DNA from: Phoenix dactylifera
Taxonomy: Eukaryota > Streptophyta > Magnoliopsida > Arecales > Arecaceae
Assembly: GCF_009389715.1 (NCBI RefSeq)
Contig: NC_052392.1
Location: forward strand, 29,586,592-29,650,591
Length of the DNA stretch: 64,000 nt
Direction: 5' to 3'
Below the pieces are notes generated by a model. It searched no databases and was not told the DNA's origin. It worked only from the letters and a program-made list of their open reading frames with translations. Positions 1-12,073 of the stretch are shown here, piece by piece; position 1 is the stretch's first letter; the number at the start of each line of letters is the position of its first letter. Position numbers and translations under genes: made by a program.

Positions 1-458
1 ATTTTGACAGACCTTTAAAGAAATCACTGACTTCTTCTCATTAAGTTTGTGTAGTGATTAAATATGAATAAAGCACACCTGATCCATTTACATCATCTAT
101 GGCTAATCAATTCTCACCGAGCAAACATTCAGCTCGGTGGCGGTGAGAGAAGACAAATCTGAATATATAATTCAAGACAGGAGAAAGAAGAAGATGCAGC
201 AATACTAAGCATTCGACAAGGTCGCTAAAATGTCTGTTCTAATATGGTTGGGCCTGAAATCTGAGAACACAACCCTGCTATGTCATCTAGATGAAGTATG
301 TTCCCATGATATGCACCGGATGTGGAATTATACTGCTTGACCTTTAGACCCAGCAAGCATCAATGGGCGCTGCTACAATGCCTTCACCCGAATCAAAAGA
401 ATTAGTCAAAAACTCTGACGGGTCTGAATTGTTCTGATTTCTTTCGCAATCTTCTGAT

Positions 459-3400
459 TCACAAATATGTTTCTGCAGAATACCCTCGCTGGCTAATGTC
501 AACTGTGACTCCCTCAGCCAAGGAATCCGAGTAAGAGAACTCTGCTTGATCGGAAGACAATAAACAATTTGTACTAGCATCTGCCTCTTGTGTTCCACCA
601 TCAAGTCCAACTATAGCATTTGATCCTGAAGTTTGATTGGTCCCACTTGGATGAAATCTGGAATCCTGTCCAAGAGTAGCATGAAAAACAAATTCTAGAT
701 GTAACAAAATTTGTCTGTCTCTGACGCAAGCATACAATTATGGGCCGTATGATATGTGAGATTTCAACAAAACAAAGGGCTTAACATAGAGATAAAGCAA
801 GCGCGCGGTTCACCTGAAGAGATTGCCATATAGCTTCGATCACCATGATTTCCTCAAGATCCATATCCAATTCTTCATGCCTGGACCACATGCTCTGAGT
901 AAAATTACAAGCTTTGAAACATTTAAATATCTACTTCGTTCAATTTAAGTAAAAATTTAGGATAGAAAGAATAGCACAGAACTGCTGAATGTCTCATCCA
1001 GCTTGAAATTTCTTTTCATTTTCATTATTCGACAACTTTTAATGGCAAATATAACATGCTTCAATAAACCAAGAAATGATTGTTTTGTGTTCCCCCCTTA
1101 GAAGACTGACAGAAACACAGAACTGCAAGGTACACACTTGCAGAATCATAAAACATAAAGTCACTGCTATTAAATTAGTAAATGACCATAGAATATAAAC
1201 AAACGTAGATAGTACAATCAGTAGAATCCTAATAATTATCAAGGTGATGATGGCATTTATTAGGACAAGAATCCTGGTGCTGTACAAGCCATACCTAACA
1301 TAGCCTGCATGTCATTCTCTAAATACAATACTAGCAAAAAAATCATGACAATCATGCAAACAGATGAATAATGTGGATCTAAAGAATTGACACCTTTCTT
1401 TTTGGACACAAAGAATGCCTCCATTTGTCACCAGGACTTCCCATATACTGCAATTATATATGGTACTAACAATCTCTCTTGATTCCTTGTTTCTCAGTGA
1501 CATAACAAAGTTCCTGCTGCTGCACATAACGAGAGCTTTAACATTTTGACATCAATATTCTCGATTTGAGCATCAACAAATTCTGCAGTGTACACACCCT
1601 GTCGTGTGGGAATGGACATGCCACTTGTTAGCAGATAGACACTCCTTTTCTTGAAATAGACTGGCGGATAGATACTTCAAATTCAAGAGAGATGAATATT
1701 GAGCATTATGTTTAACCCGGAGATGTTTAGAGTCTCGTCTTGGTTTTTTATCACCTTTGTATGTATTCTGATTTGATTTTGTAAATCCTAAATTCTAATG
1801 ACTTATGACTACTTTAGATACTCATGCAAACTGAAGACTCAATAATTTCGAGATTGGCTATTTAATTGCTGTAGCCTTGCTAATCTGGTTAATGTTTATT
1901 TTACAGCCTACAAAATGAAGTAACAAATACCAACAGAAATGGGGATTAGGAAAAGCTATAAAAAGAGAATAAGATCTTTCATGGAATACTCCAGATAAAA
2001 CCTCAGAGATTATGACAGAAGTCGATGCTGAAACAAGATCAAAGTAGTTGTCATTGATAAATTCTTTGTTTCATGGACCCAATTGCCTTAGTAACATATA
2101 AGAACATCCCTTGACAGCATGAGAAGTATCAACCCAAGATAAAACTTATATGGTATCTGCATATGAACAAAGGCAGGAATGGACGTTTATACCACTTGAT
2201 CATGAAGAGCAGCATTGGTAATTGCAAGGGCCAAGGTGAGAGACATTAAGCAGAGTAAATTCACTATTACAGAAAAATAGCTCTATAAGAAGACCTATAA
2301 GTCACCAATACGTGCACACAGTCATACATATATATGTATATGTATATATATGGGCCGAGATCAAGTTGCATCAAGTGTAACTTTGAATTAAACAATGGGG
2401 TCCCCATGTCAACAATCTAAACTATTATATATGATTTACTATCTCTAAATTGCTTACACGCTAAAAATCATGTGATTTGAAAACCCGTAGCCCATGTATC
2501 AAGTGGTCATTTATTTCATGTTATAAATTGTCCAATTTTTTACCACTTGATGCATAGGCTAGAGATTTCTAAATCATATAATTTTGTGTGAAAACAGTTT
2601 AGCAGTAAATCACATCCAATGGCTCAAAATACTGATGTCAACCTCCATCATCTAACTCCAAAAAAGGTGTAACTCTATAAAGTTACACATGAACTATATA
2701 AAAGTTACACTAGGTGTAACTTGAACCTAATGCTATATACGCATACACACATAAGTATGTACAATTACACCATGCTTGAAGCAAATGAACACCAAAGAGA
2801 AATACATAAGAAACAATCCAGCATTTAAAGCCCAAGGATCCTGAAATTAGTTTCTAGAAGCATAATATTGACGAGTGTGACATCTCAAAAAATAATTATG
2901 TACCTGGTCATATTTTAATTGTCTAAAAAATGAATTTGCAAAATGAAATATGTGACACTTATATCCAAAGCATAAGCCCCAAAAGGCTTTGGGGCTATGA
3001 CATTAAGACCCAGAGATGATAAATCAGGCGTGCTCAAATTTCTGGCATGCAAATTCACATGTTACTACGTTCCACAGAAAAGTTCGAAGTAACAGAACAC
3101 ATTCTGAATCAGTTTCTTATCTTGCATGATTTTAGTTAACAACAGCATAACTTAAACAGTATGCAATCCTAATTGATTTCTCAACCTGACAGAGTTTCAA
3201 GATATGTTGTCCATAATGTTAAGGGACAGCTGTCTCCATGCACCTTTTTTTGTAGATGTCAATAGTGAAAGTCGCAGAAAATAAATCAATACTATGTAGA
3301 TTCTTTAAACCTGCTGCAAGTATTTGGAGCGGAGGAACCATCCACATCAAAACTTTCATGCGTTAAGGAGCTGCATCCTAGATCTGATGTAACTCTACCA

Positions 3401-5560
3401 TAATCTGGTCCTACATCCAGAAAAATATAAAATTACAAGAAAACATGAAACAACCATGCAATAATCAACCCAGACAGGAGAATAATCACCACTAGATGGT
3501 CCCCCCACTTCCAAGAGTGAACATGTTTGATCCGCAGGCATGACTTGAACCGCATTTTGAGATTCACACTGCATCCTTATTTTTGCCTCAATGATCTTCT
3601 GCTCTTCCTGCATGACCACAAAAAGAGTCACAGGGCTGTAGCAAGAAACAACTCATCTGCTACACCAAGAAAATGAATTATACATGTCAACTCCAAATGA
3701 TCAAAGAACCAAGCATAGTTAAGAACCATACAGCTTGTTCAAGGGCTTTCTCTTCCATGGTTCTGGCACCACGATACTCAACTCCATAATAGGGAGTTTT
3801 GCAGAATGGGCAGCTTTGACAGTCAAGTACTTAAACCATATGTAAGTTCAATACATTATCAATAAAGCATATATATAATTCTGAAAACCAGTACTTTGTG
3901 TATTGAGATTACCACTTCCTAAAGAGGCACCATTGTTGCCCTCTAAAACATCATCGACTAAAAGGTTTTAACACAGGTCTGAGAGCATAAAAAAGAAAAA
4001 AAAAGTGGGATAAGCAGATGCTCCAATCAAGAAGGGGAGTTATCCTACCTACCAGAGTCCTTTCAAGTTCACAACAGGACCCTCTCTTGTCAAGAGATGC
4101 CTTAGTCAGGAACTAATACTAATTTAAAAGCTCAACACAAGGTTGATAACCAGATGTGAATCTCAAAATTAACATAACATGATCTACAAAGCCAACTGAA
4201 AAGTGATAGAATAAGACCTGTTGGTATATTGATACTCCAAACACAATGTCACTGACCAAAACTAGCATGCTCAATTTGGCTATTTCAGTACAGTTATGTA
4301 GTTTTTAGTTTAAACTTGATTTCAACCAGCAAGCTTTGTCATATCATATAAGTCTGCTTTCAACTACCACAACTGCCTCAATATATATTACAGGCACTGT
4401 CACAAACTGCCAAAGAGAGCTCGCCAGCTGGATACATTGTCTTTGTTTTTTTTCTTTTTCTTTCTTTCTTTCTTCTTTTTTTTTTGACAGCCTGGACAGA
4501 ACTTGCAAAACTCCACCTGCAACTTGGGCTTCATTGCTTATATCTACTTATCTATTATCAGTTGCTCTCGACCAGAGTATCCGTCTTGCAATGGTTTCCA
4601 ACCAGATGACTTCCATCAGAAAATATGTTATAATGATAAGTTCTCAGAAATATGCACTCTTCCAATATGCAGTGGTACGATAAAACAGACAAAAGAACAG
4701 AAATCATTTATACAAAAATGAAAGAAAAGAAACATAATTGACAACCAATGAAACAGTAGCCCACATATCAACTTCTACATTAGCAGCGACACCACTACTG
4801 GAATCAAAAAGAATACAAAATTATCATCAGTTTCATCACATCCTTCAAAAAGAAATTAGCTGCAGAAGTGTAAGTACATTGTAATCACCACCCCAAACAA
4901 CAGAATAGAACTAAATATCGATTTCCTTTAACAATTCTATTTCTGCTTGAAAAATCTAAAAATTCAAATAAACAGCAGTAAGTCAAGAAGGATAGTATAA
5001 TGTAAAGCAATCAGAAAGAACAAAACAAATATTAGGAAAAAAAAATTGAGGATACTGCACTGGACGGGTGATATCAGACGGCTTCATCTGCAAAAAACAC
5101 TCTGCAAATTACAGAAAAACTTCAAAATTCTTATCAAAGTGGAAAAAAGAAAGACAAACAAAAACATATAATGCATATTTTTAAACAAAATCAAATGAAC
5201 CCACCAGTGCAAATTCCTTTCGAGCAACACCTGGACCGATTTAAACTTGGAAAGTACTATGGAGGAAAACAAGAAAATTTCTAGTCATAATTGAGAAAAT
5301 TAGACAAAAATGAGTAAAATTTGAAGAAAAGTCCCGTTTTTTTCTAGGTGGAAACTTACAAAGAAGCAGATGGGGCACTCCTCGAGGTCGCCGAGGTCAG
5401 GATCATCGAGGGCGTCGAAGCAGGGAGCAAGCTTCTGGGAGAGAATGAGCTTGCGGAGCTTCTTGTAGTCCACGTCGGAGGGCTGCCGGACCAGCCGCTG
5501 CGGCCGCGTGAGCCGCTCCTCCACCGGCCTTCGACGGCTGCGGCACATCCGGTTCCCCAT
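459..5560 (-). CDS. DA2/GW2-like RING-type E3 ubiquitin ligase (split gene, one exon unplaced)
   Basis: Exons read on the minus strand: 5360-5560, 5205-5256, 5056-5101, 3732-3813, 3493-3607, 3311-3410, then 814-894 and 459-665 (stop at 459). Phases join cleanly through 3311; at least one exon of length 3n+1 between 3310 and 895 could not be placed. The start MGNRMC matches the MGN start of the plant DA2/GW2/DA2L family, followed by the conserved [10 protein letters not shown]. The RING is spread over four exons: C62-P-I-C65, R-C-C (77-78), C83-T-E-C86-F-L-Q-M-K, C101-P-F-C104. Downstream come [28 protein letters not shown] and, in exon 814-894, [14 protein letters not shown], all family signatures. 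Known members ubiquitinate substrates that limit seed and organ size. Assignment to this family is firm; which paralogue, and its substrates, are not known. 1-458 would be 3' UTR and downstream sequence. Confidence 0.85.
2361..2724. mobile_element. MITE-like element with inverted ends inside a DA2-like gene intron
   Basis: The left end TCAAGTTGCATCAAGTGTAA and the inverted right end TCAAGTTACACCTAGTGTAA form an imperfect terminal inverted repeat of about 24 bp around a non-coding, AT-rich core. No target-site duplication was identified, so the superfamily is open. It lies in the long unresolved stretch between the exons at 3311 and 894. Confidence 0.5.
3814..5055 (-). other. Likely U12-type (minor spliceosome) intron of the DA2-like gene
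   Basis: The intron between the exon ending TRPV and the exon starting CPFCKTP begins GTATCCTC, close to the U12 donor consensus RTATCCTTT. It ends with TACTTGACTGTCAAAG, where TACTTGAC resembles the U12 branch site TTCCTTRAY and sits about ten bases from the AG, as minor introns require. There is no long polypyrimidine tract. The phase (2) joins the RING in frame. This is inferred from motifs only. Confidence 0.6.
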
Positions 5561-5801
5561 CTCCGATCGCTCCTCCTTCTCATCTAGGGTTAGGGTTCGG
5601 CTTTGGCTCGCGAAGAAGAGAGCGGGGAAGGGGGAGAGGATTAAAGTTGGCGCCTTTTTAAGTCGAGGAGGGAAAGAAAAAGGAGGAAAGAAGAAGCAGA
5701 GCTCGCAAGCAAGGATGAACAGAACAGTGAGCGGTCAAGAAAAATGCCATTGGCGTGATATAGAATAACGATAATGCCCACAAGCCTTGATTTATATTGT
5801 C

Positions 5802-5860
<59 letters not shown>

Positions 5861-5861
5861 G
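5802..5861. repeat. (AAT)n microsatellite in the DA2-like upstream region
   Basis: About twenty uninterrupted AAT/ATA units followed by a short (GCA)/(ACA) run. It lies about 240 bp upstream of the DA2-like start codon, so it could be length-polymorphic promoter DNA. The Leu- or Ile-only reading frames across it are artefacts. Confidence 0.95.
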
Positions 5862-6211
5862 CAGCAGCAACAACAACAACAAAAAATATTTCATATAATA
5901 AAAAAATATTATTTTGATCCAAAAAAACTTAAGTTTCATTAAGTAGACTTATATATAAGTACGCAAATACGAGTTTGAAATTGGCCCTCAGTTTCTAAAT
6001 AGATCTCAAGTTGAGCTTTACAAAATTTAGGACTTGTTTGGCATTGTCTCCTACATTTAAAAACAGAGTTACAGTAACCAAAATAAAAAAACTTATTTAG
6101 TATTATTTTTCTTATTTTCTATTTTGTAAAAATTACTTTTAGTATTTCTAAAAATTAAAAATAAGAAATCTTTACTTTTAGAATTTTCAAAAATAAAAAA
6201 TTTATATTTTT

Positions 6212-6445
6212 ACCACCACCATGAATACCCCTTCCATCACCAACATCGCCATAATTGTTGCTATTGCTAACATTACCATCACCATACCATAGTTGCCATC
6301 ATCACTACATTTGCCACAACATCGATGCCTCCACCACCACCTCCACCACACCACTATCACCACATCCACCACTACCAAACCTACCACCAACGCCAGCGCC
6401 ACCTCCACTACCTCTGCCACAATTACTATCATCTTCATCGCCATC
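6212..6445. repeat. CAY-rich (ACC/CAT) low-complexity tract
   Basis: An irregular run of CAC, CAT, ACC and CCA triplets, open in several frames on both strands because of composition. I see no gene in it. The flanks (5862-6211 and 6446-6714) are AT-rich with nothing recognisable. Confidence 0.8.
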
Positions 6446-6719
6446 GATATTTTTAATTTTTATAAAATAATTAACTATACCAAATATATTTATATTTTAA
6501 AAATTTAAAAAATATAAATATAACTTTTATTGTTTGTTTGTCGGAATGAAAAAATAAAAATGATACCAAACAACATCTCAAATGATAAAAGTTTGGTTCA
6601 AAGGTTTTAAATTACATTACAACAAAGAATTCTATTGTGGCATTTTAGAAACGTCAAAAATAAATTTTAAAAATAGCACAATAGATTTTAAGTGATATCT
6701 CGTCGATGCTTATCAAAAG

Positions 6720-6856
6720 TGTGAGCACCCGTGCGGGCGTGTGTTTAGTCCTACATTGGTTATTCGCTGGGTAGATCTTGGGTACTTATACAGAATCAAA
6801 GAACCCAAATAATACCTTCCGGTTAGCCATTTTCGATGAGGTTCTGGGTTGTTACA
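6720..6856 (+). mobile_element. TRIM-C solo LTR with intact target-site duplication
   Basis: A 137-bp LTR running TGTGAGCACC...GGTTGTTACA (TG...CA ends), flanked by the perfect 5-bp duplication aaaag (6715-6719 and 6857-6861). The same LTR with internal DNA recurs at 7949-8337 and 59833-60203. It carries the TCCtACATyGG-type motif common in plant TRIMs. A solo LTR with a TSD is the usual trace of LTR-LTR recombination. Confidence 0.85.
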
Positions 6857-6861
6857 AAAAG

Positions 6862-7948
6862 TGTCACAAAAAGTACCATCACTTTAACCTTAGGCAATGT
6901 ACCTAACAAACATTGGAATATGTTATAGGCGACTTCGACAATGTTTGTCATAAACATCGTTATTTAACTTTATGCAATATTTATAAAGACCTTATAAAAA
7001 ACGTAACCTTTTAAATTTTTCATGTTTGGCAACAATTTTAAATGTTACTTTAGAATTTTAGTACAAGAGAGGGTAACTGATGATCTATAAAACAGGGGTT
7101 ATGATGACTATTTGCATCAGGAACCTAGCATATTAAAAAAGTCAATTAAAAAAATAGGTTATGTAATCCTCAAAAATGAATATAGGTTATAATAGTAAAA
7201 ACTTGGACAAAGCTAATATATAAAATGGATGAAAAGGATGCCTTTGCATTCCAAATCACATACTCATCGAACGATACATGTTTATAGTGCCAAAAAATTT
7301 GGAGACCAACTCCTTCAACCTGTCTATCTAAGAGCTTATGCTTAAAACTTAGATTGCAAGTTCCGAGACTTCACCCTCATGGGATTGCTCCTTCTCCTGC
7401 ATCTTCATAATATCTTTGTTCTGGAACATCTTTGGAGTTGGAACAAGCATATATATATATATGTGGTCATATTTCTCAAGCATCCTTAAGAGAGCATATC
7501 CCCCTCCTAAGAAGCATCTCCACCTTCAGCCTAATAGGACTCGCTCCTTCCATCTTGTGTGGCTCGTAGTATCTCAATCTTTGCCATATAAATTGTTAAA
7601 GTATAAAGTAAACTTGAAATAATAATTTGGTTGTTTATTTAGTATTTGAAAACATGTAGAGTGGGGAGGAAGAAATTATTATACCCACAGCTGCCTCGGG
7701 AGCCACCGACTCCCCATTTTTGCACTACAGTCTAAAAACTACTCTACCCTATTTGGGCATTTTCCAATCTATGTAAACTGTAATTTTATCACAACTAAAT
7801 TAGAGAAAGTAAACGTTTGTATAGGGTTCCGACAAAATTAGTATTATGAAAAATATAAAAAGAAAGAAAATACCTCTATTTCTGCTCTTTGTGTAAGAGA
7901 TATTGTGCCAAAATTATATGACATATTTATCTTCTTTTAATTTTGTTA
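6862..7948. other. Intergenic, no recognisable gene
   Basis: AT-rich sequence with only short chance reading frames. I see no coding, RNA or repeat structure beyond a short (AT)n at about 7450. Confidence 0.6.
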
Positions 7949-8337
7949 TGTGAGGTCCCATGCAGATATGTATTTAATTCTACATCAATCATGCAGTGGA
8001 TTGATCTTGCATACTTATATAGAACCAAGGAATCCAATGATACCTTCTGCCTAGTCTTTTTATGTGGAGTGGGAAGCACTACAACATGGGCCTATTTGGA
8101 TTGATCATAAGTTAAATCATCGTACTTGTAATTATGATTCAATTTGAATAGATTTAGATCATTAACCTGCCAAGAATGCCAAGGCTTCTTAATGGGGGGA
8201 GCATATAAAGATACATACAGGTAAATGTTTATTCTCATATTGGCTATGCACTAGATTGATCCGTCTTATACAAGACTAAAAAAAATTAAATAATAATTTC
8301 TGGCTAGCTTTTTTTTATGAGATCCTTGGTTGTTACA
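7949..8337 (+). mobile_element. Decayed full-length TRIM-C (LTR - internal - LTR)
   Basis: A diverged LTR begins TGTGAGGTCC at 7949 and a second diverged LTR ends TGTTACA at 8337. The internal part shares a stretch (TTTGAATAGATTTAGATC, AACCTGCC, AAGGCTTCTTAA) with the internal part of the copy at 59973-60135, so both LTR and core belong to one family. The primer-binding site is eroded and no TSD remains, so this is an old insertion. Confidence 0.65.
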
Positions 8338-9610
8338 ATTTTTATGAAGTTTTATCCTGAAGACATAAGTTACCAATTGGGAAAAAAAATGCAGTCCTGT
8401 TGATCAAGATTTATATAGTTGACCCAAGTCGTACCTACCACTTTTGATAAATCCAGTTTTTTTTTCTCGATAAATCCAGTTATCCACAAGCTCCTGTGAC
8501 TGGTCATTAAGGCATATGGGATCCTTATTTGCCCTTATTCGTGCATCTATTTGCTCTGCATAGAAATGAGTGCAATATAATTTATGCTTGCATTTCTTAA
8601 ATGCACATCCAACTTTTGATAGAACCCAACCCTTTCTCTCTGGTCCCAAGCCAACTTTTGACTAAAACCAAAGAAAGGAATCAATCAAAGCCAAAGAAAA
8701 TGGCATACTTGTATAGTAGATGCTACAATGATGTGGTAAGTGGATTAAGTCAAGAAGGAGACAATCCTGTAGCATAGTCCAGTTATAATTCAATATATCA
8801 AATGTACAAATTCTTTACTTACTTGCAAGGTTCAACAGGATGAGCACAAACCGAACATTGGAATATATAATAGAAGTCAACTTAAAATAGTCTACAATGA
8901 ACAAGTTTCTATATGTTGTTCTTCACTTCAGTTGGCACCTTCCACTTGCTATCATACTCAAGTGGCAAGAGGTCTCCTTTCCTCGCCGCTGTGCCCAAAA
9001 AATGTTTGAGCTGACCATCATCAATTTAACGAAAACTACTGGCATATCAAATTAACATTAACTTTAGTATAACTTCACACAAATCATCCAAAAGCTATAT
9101 CTTCTTATAGCTTACAAACTAAAATAAAAGCACTATGTATCCTCATCCAATATAGGATCATCTATGACCATTTTCTAAAACGACAGTCATATATACCGTC
9201 AATATCATTCCTATCCAATTTACTTCTTCTTCTGAAGCTTGTATGCTTTTGTCCTCCAACCCATCACTATTGTGCAAATGCCCATGTTTGTCTCGATCAA
9301 CAGCTCATCACCCATAAAATGTAAGTCATGAGGCTTTGTTTTAATAGCACACAATTCAGGATATAATATGTCACAAATGACCTGCAGGACTTGTGATGCT
9401 AAAACAAAAAGCTTATCGACCAACTTTGCACTTGTATTCACCAATTAAAGATATTTTTTCAACATGAGAATTCCATCTATTATCCTTACGAAGTCAGGAG
9501 GAAGCTTGTGACTTAAAGACACAAGTAATTCGAAGTTCAATTAGAACTTAAACTAGATAATTGCAAATACGAGTAGCAGCAAGCTTTCAACTAGGTGTCA
9601 TAAATGATCT
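8338..9610. other. Intergenic, no recognisable gene
   Basis: Small open frames at 8404-8649 and 9220-9444 (minus) have no recognisable domain, no sequence relatives that I know and no splice context, and are not called as genes. The rest is AT-rich non-coding DNA. Confidence 0.6.
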
Positions 9611-10194
9611 AGTTCACCAGAGGAGAGTAAGAATTGATCTGGTTCACCATACAGCAACCCTGTTGACGTCCGCTCTTCAACAAATATAACCCCAAGACTT
9701 ATTAGATCTTGCTAGTGCACTGATTTCCTTCATATATCTACATCCTTATTCTTAGCATATCTTAAGCAACAATAGCACGAGAAAAACAATTATGCTAGGG
9801 CTTAATTCTACCACTTATGTCAAGGACCAAGAGTTCATATAACTATGATGTCCAATGCAAATATATATGGGTATTTTGGTTCGGTCTGAAAGATCAGGTA
9901 TTAGTTCACCAGAGGAGGAGAGTGGAATTGATAGGGTTCACCATACAACAACCCTGTTCATGTTTGCCCTTCAACAAATATAACCCCAAGACTTATTAGA
10001 TTTTTCTAGTGCACTGATTTCCTTCATATATCTACATCCTTATACTTAGCATATCTTGAGCAACAATAGCAGGAGAAAAACTATTATGCTAGGGCATTAA
10101 TTCTACCACTTATGTCAAGGTTCGAGAGTTCATAGAAGTATGATGTCCAATGCAAATATATATGGGTATTTTGGTTCGGTTTGAAAGATCAAGT
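9611..10194. repeat. 292-bp tandem duplication
   Basis: Copy 1 (9611-9902) and copy 2 (9903-about 10194) both start AGTTCACCAGAGGAG and share long runs such as CACTGATTTCCTTCATATAT and TGATGTCCAATGCAAATATA. Scattered substitutions show that the duplication is not recent. No coding potential. Confidence 0.9.
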
Positions 10195-11429
10195 GTGCTA
10201 GAAAGTTCTTTGTTTTGAAAGTAACCTAAGAAGAAACTTCCTACCACCTTGCCACTAAAAAATAAACTATTTGTGGCCCAATATGTCAATGGTGTAATGA
10301 AGGTCTAGAAACCATAAATTGTATCTTCTTCCCCGACCTAATGTCATGGCCACTTTGGGATACCAATGATAGCCCACACCTACAATAGATATCTTATTCG
10401 AAAGGGATGCTCTGTGCAACTAGATTGTATCTCTGATTCTCCAACAATTGCAAACCAAAGGGATGCTTTGCAAGATAAGCTTGTCTTACAAGCTTTCTCT
10501 TTCTCCTATTATGACTCTTAGAGAAGGAAAAAACCCTAGATCTATGCCTATCCTCTCTTTATATATCTTAATTGCTGTGAATTGCCTAGGATGCTAGAAC
10601 CCCTAAAATGCCTCCCTTATATATAAAGGAGGAGAGGTGCTAGTGTTTATATACTAGTCGCCCCTGACTCCTAACTAGCTCTCAAGAAAAAAGAAAAGGA
10701 TGGGACTTTGACAACAATTAGTTACTAACTATTATAATCTATAAAGTAATTATTTTTAAAATCTTTTAGTTACTAGCAGACTACATCTAATATATCTGAC
10801 CGCATCTCTTTTCAAAAATGCATATGATGCTAATATGATGTTTCCATGTTGGATATATAGTCCGTTCTTCACTCATATCTAAATCCAATACACCAATGTG
10901 CTTTCTAGTTTCTATCAAAGATAAAGTTCATGAAATCATGGTCCATATACGAGTTTGGCTGCAAATTTGCTGACCTTGAGTGTACAACAAGGTGCCATAT
11001 TTTTTAAGTCAAGAGACCGCATACAAGTTTATGCACCTGCTTTCCACCTTTATCCCTAACAATGCTTTGTAAGATGAATTGCTAGTGTTGATTGTTTACT
11101 ATGATAGCACACCCGACTGTCGGTGCATGGTTTCACCTCAATGAATGAGGGATTCCATTAAATCACTGTCTACCCGAGCAGTCTTATAAATGCAATCCTA
11201 TCCTCACCCATAATTGTGAACAAATTTTGAATACTTAGAAATGTTTACTTCTCTCTATAGAAAATACTCAAATCCACTAGATAAACCTCTGAGTATTTAT
11301 GAACATCCACATCTCAATGCACCAAACCCTAGCTACTACACCTCATAACCGTGGCCTAGATAGAGTTAGCGTATAGCTCGGAGTGTTTCCAAAAGTTGAT
11401 GCATGAAATCTTGCTCTTAGAACCGGATT
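10195..11429. other. Intergenic, no recognisable gene
   Basis: AT-rich sequence that could be a remnant of an old retrotransposon. I could not identify ends, a coding domain or an RNA. Confidence 0.5.
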
Positions 11430-11504
11430 TCATTTTATAAATCTCGAGTCACAGCTGGCTTCAGCTTCGTCGTACAGCTTCCTGAGTTCTATCTCTCTGG
11501 ACAT
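11430..11504 (-). pseudogene. Exon-like C-terminal fragment, unidentified
   Basis: On the minus strand this reads MSREIELRKLYDEAEASCDS followed by RFIK and a stop. The charged helical composition and good codons look like a real protein C-terminus, but no upstream exon was found and the frame continues only into low-quality sequence. It may be a gene fragment captured by a mobile element, or chance. Confidence 0.3.
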
Positions 11505-11956
11505 TAGTGGAGATGATCTAGACTTGCACCCCCCCACCAGAAAGCTTGGGATCAACCAGTAATTGCTATTTGATGGCACTTGTGGAAGGAAAGGAATCAG
11601 AGAGAATTTAACAAAGCCAACCCTTCTGCTGCGATCTTTAATTTCCTCCATTCTAGACTCCTTTCATGGTTCGGATGCTCTATGTGCACCTCAGAATAAG
11701 TTGGCTCATAGACACCATGTATTAGCCCTTAAGGTCCCAGCTGTAGTCTTTCTTTCTTTCTCTCTCTCTTGTATTCTTTCTTCTTTCTTGTTTATTAATA
11801 ATATCTGGTGAGGGACCATCCCAATCCATTTCATTCAAACAAGAAAAAAAATCTCATTTATATGTCTTACAGTAGATTTCTTTTCTTATTATTATTATTA
11901 TTTTGGTAGAAGCGGATATGATTAATTATATCGTTGATAAATTATGTGTCCTGCAG

Positions 11957-12073
11957 CTGTGGCAGATGGAAAACCAGCATGCGGTACGGTTGCAGAGATA
12001 CCATGCAATGGCCGTGGGGAACCCAGGGAATGTGGCGAGCAATGCCAACTTCAGGTGGATCCTTCGACAGTAG
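11957..12073 (+). pseudogene. Exon-like fragment after a consensus acceptor, unidentified
   Basis: A splice-acceptor-like TCCTGCAG is followed by 38 codons starting LWQMENQHAVRLQRYHAMAV, continuing GNPGNVASNANFRW and ending ILRQ-stop. The composition is protein-like, unlike the surrounding DNA, which suggests a terminal coding exon or a stranded fragment of one. No partner exons were recognised upstream, and the family is not recognised. Confidence 0.35.

Noticed and set aside
2190..2240. Possible missing exon of the DA2-like gene ([12 protein letters not shown])
   Set aside because: No convincing acceptor and donor, and the phase could not be made to fit.
5641..5939. Ile- or Leu-rich frames upstream of the DA2-like gene
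   Set aside because: Produced by the (AAT)n microsatellite.
6202..6508. His/Pro/Thr-rich frames
   Set aside because: Produced by the CAY triplet repeat; no conserved signature.
9220..9444. 74-codon minus-strand frame
   Set aside because: No domain, no splice context, AT-rich surroundings.
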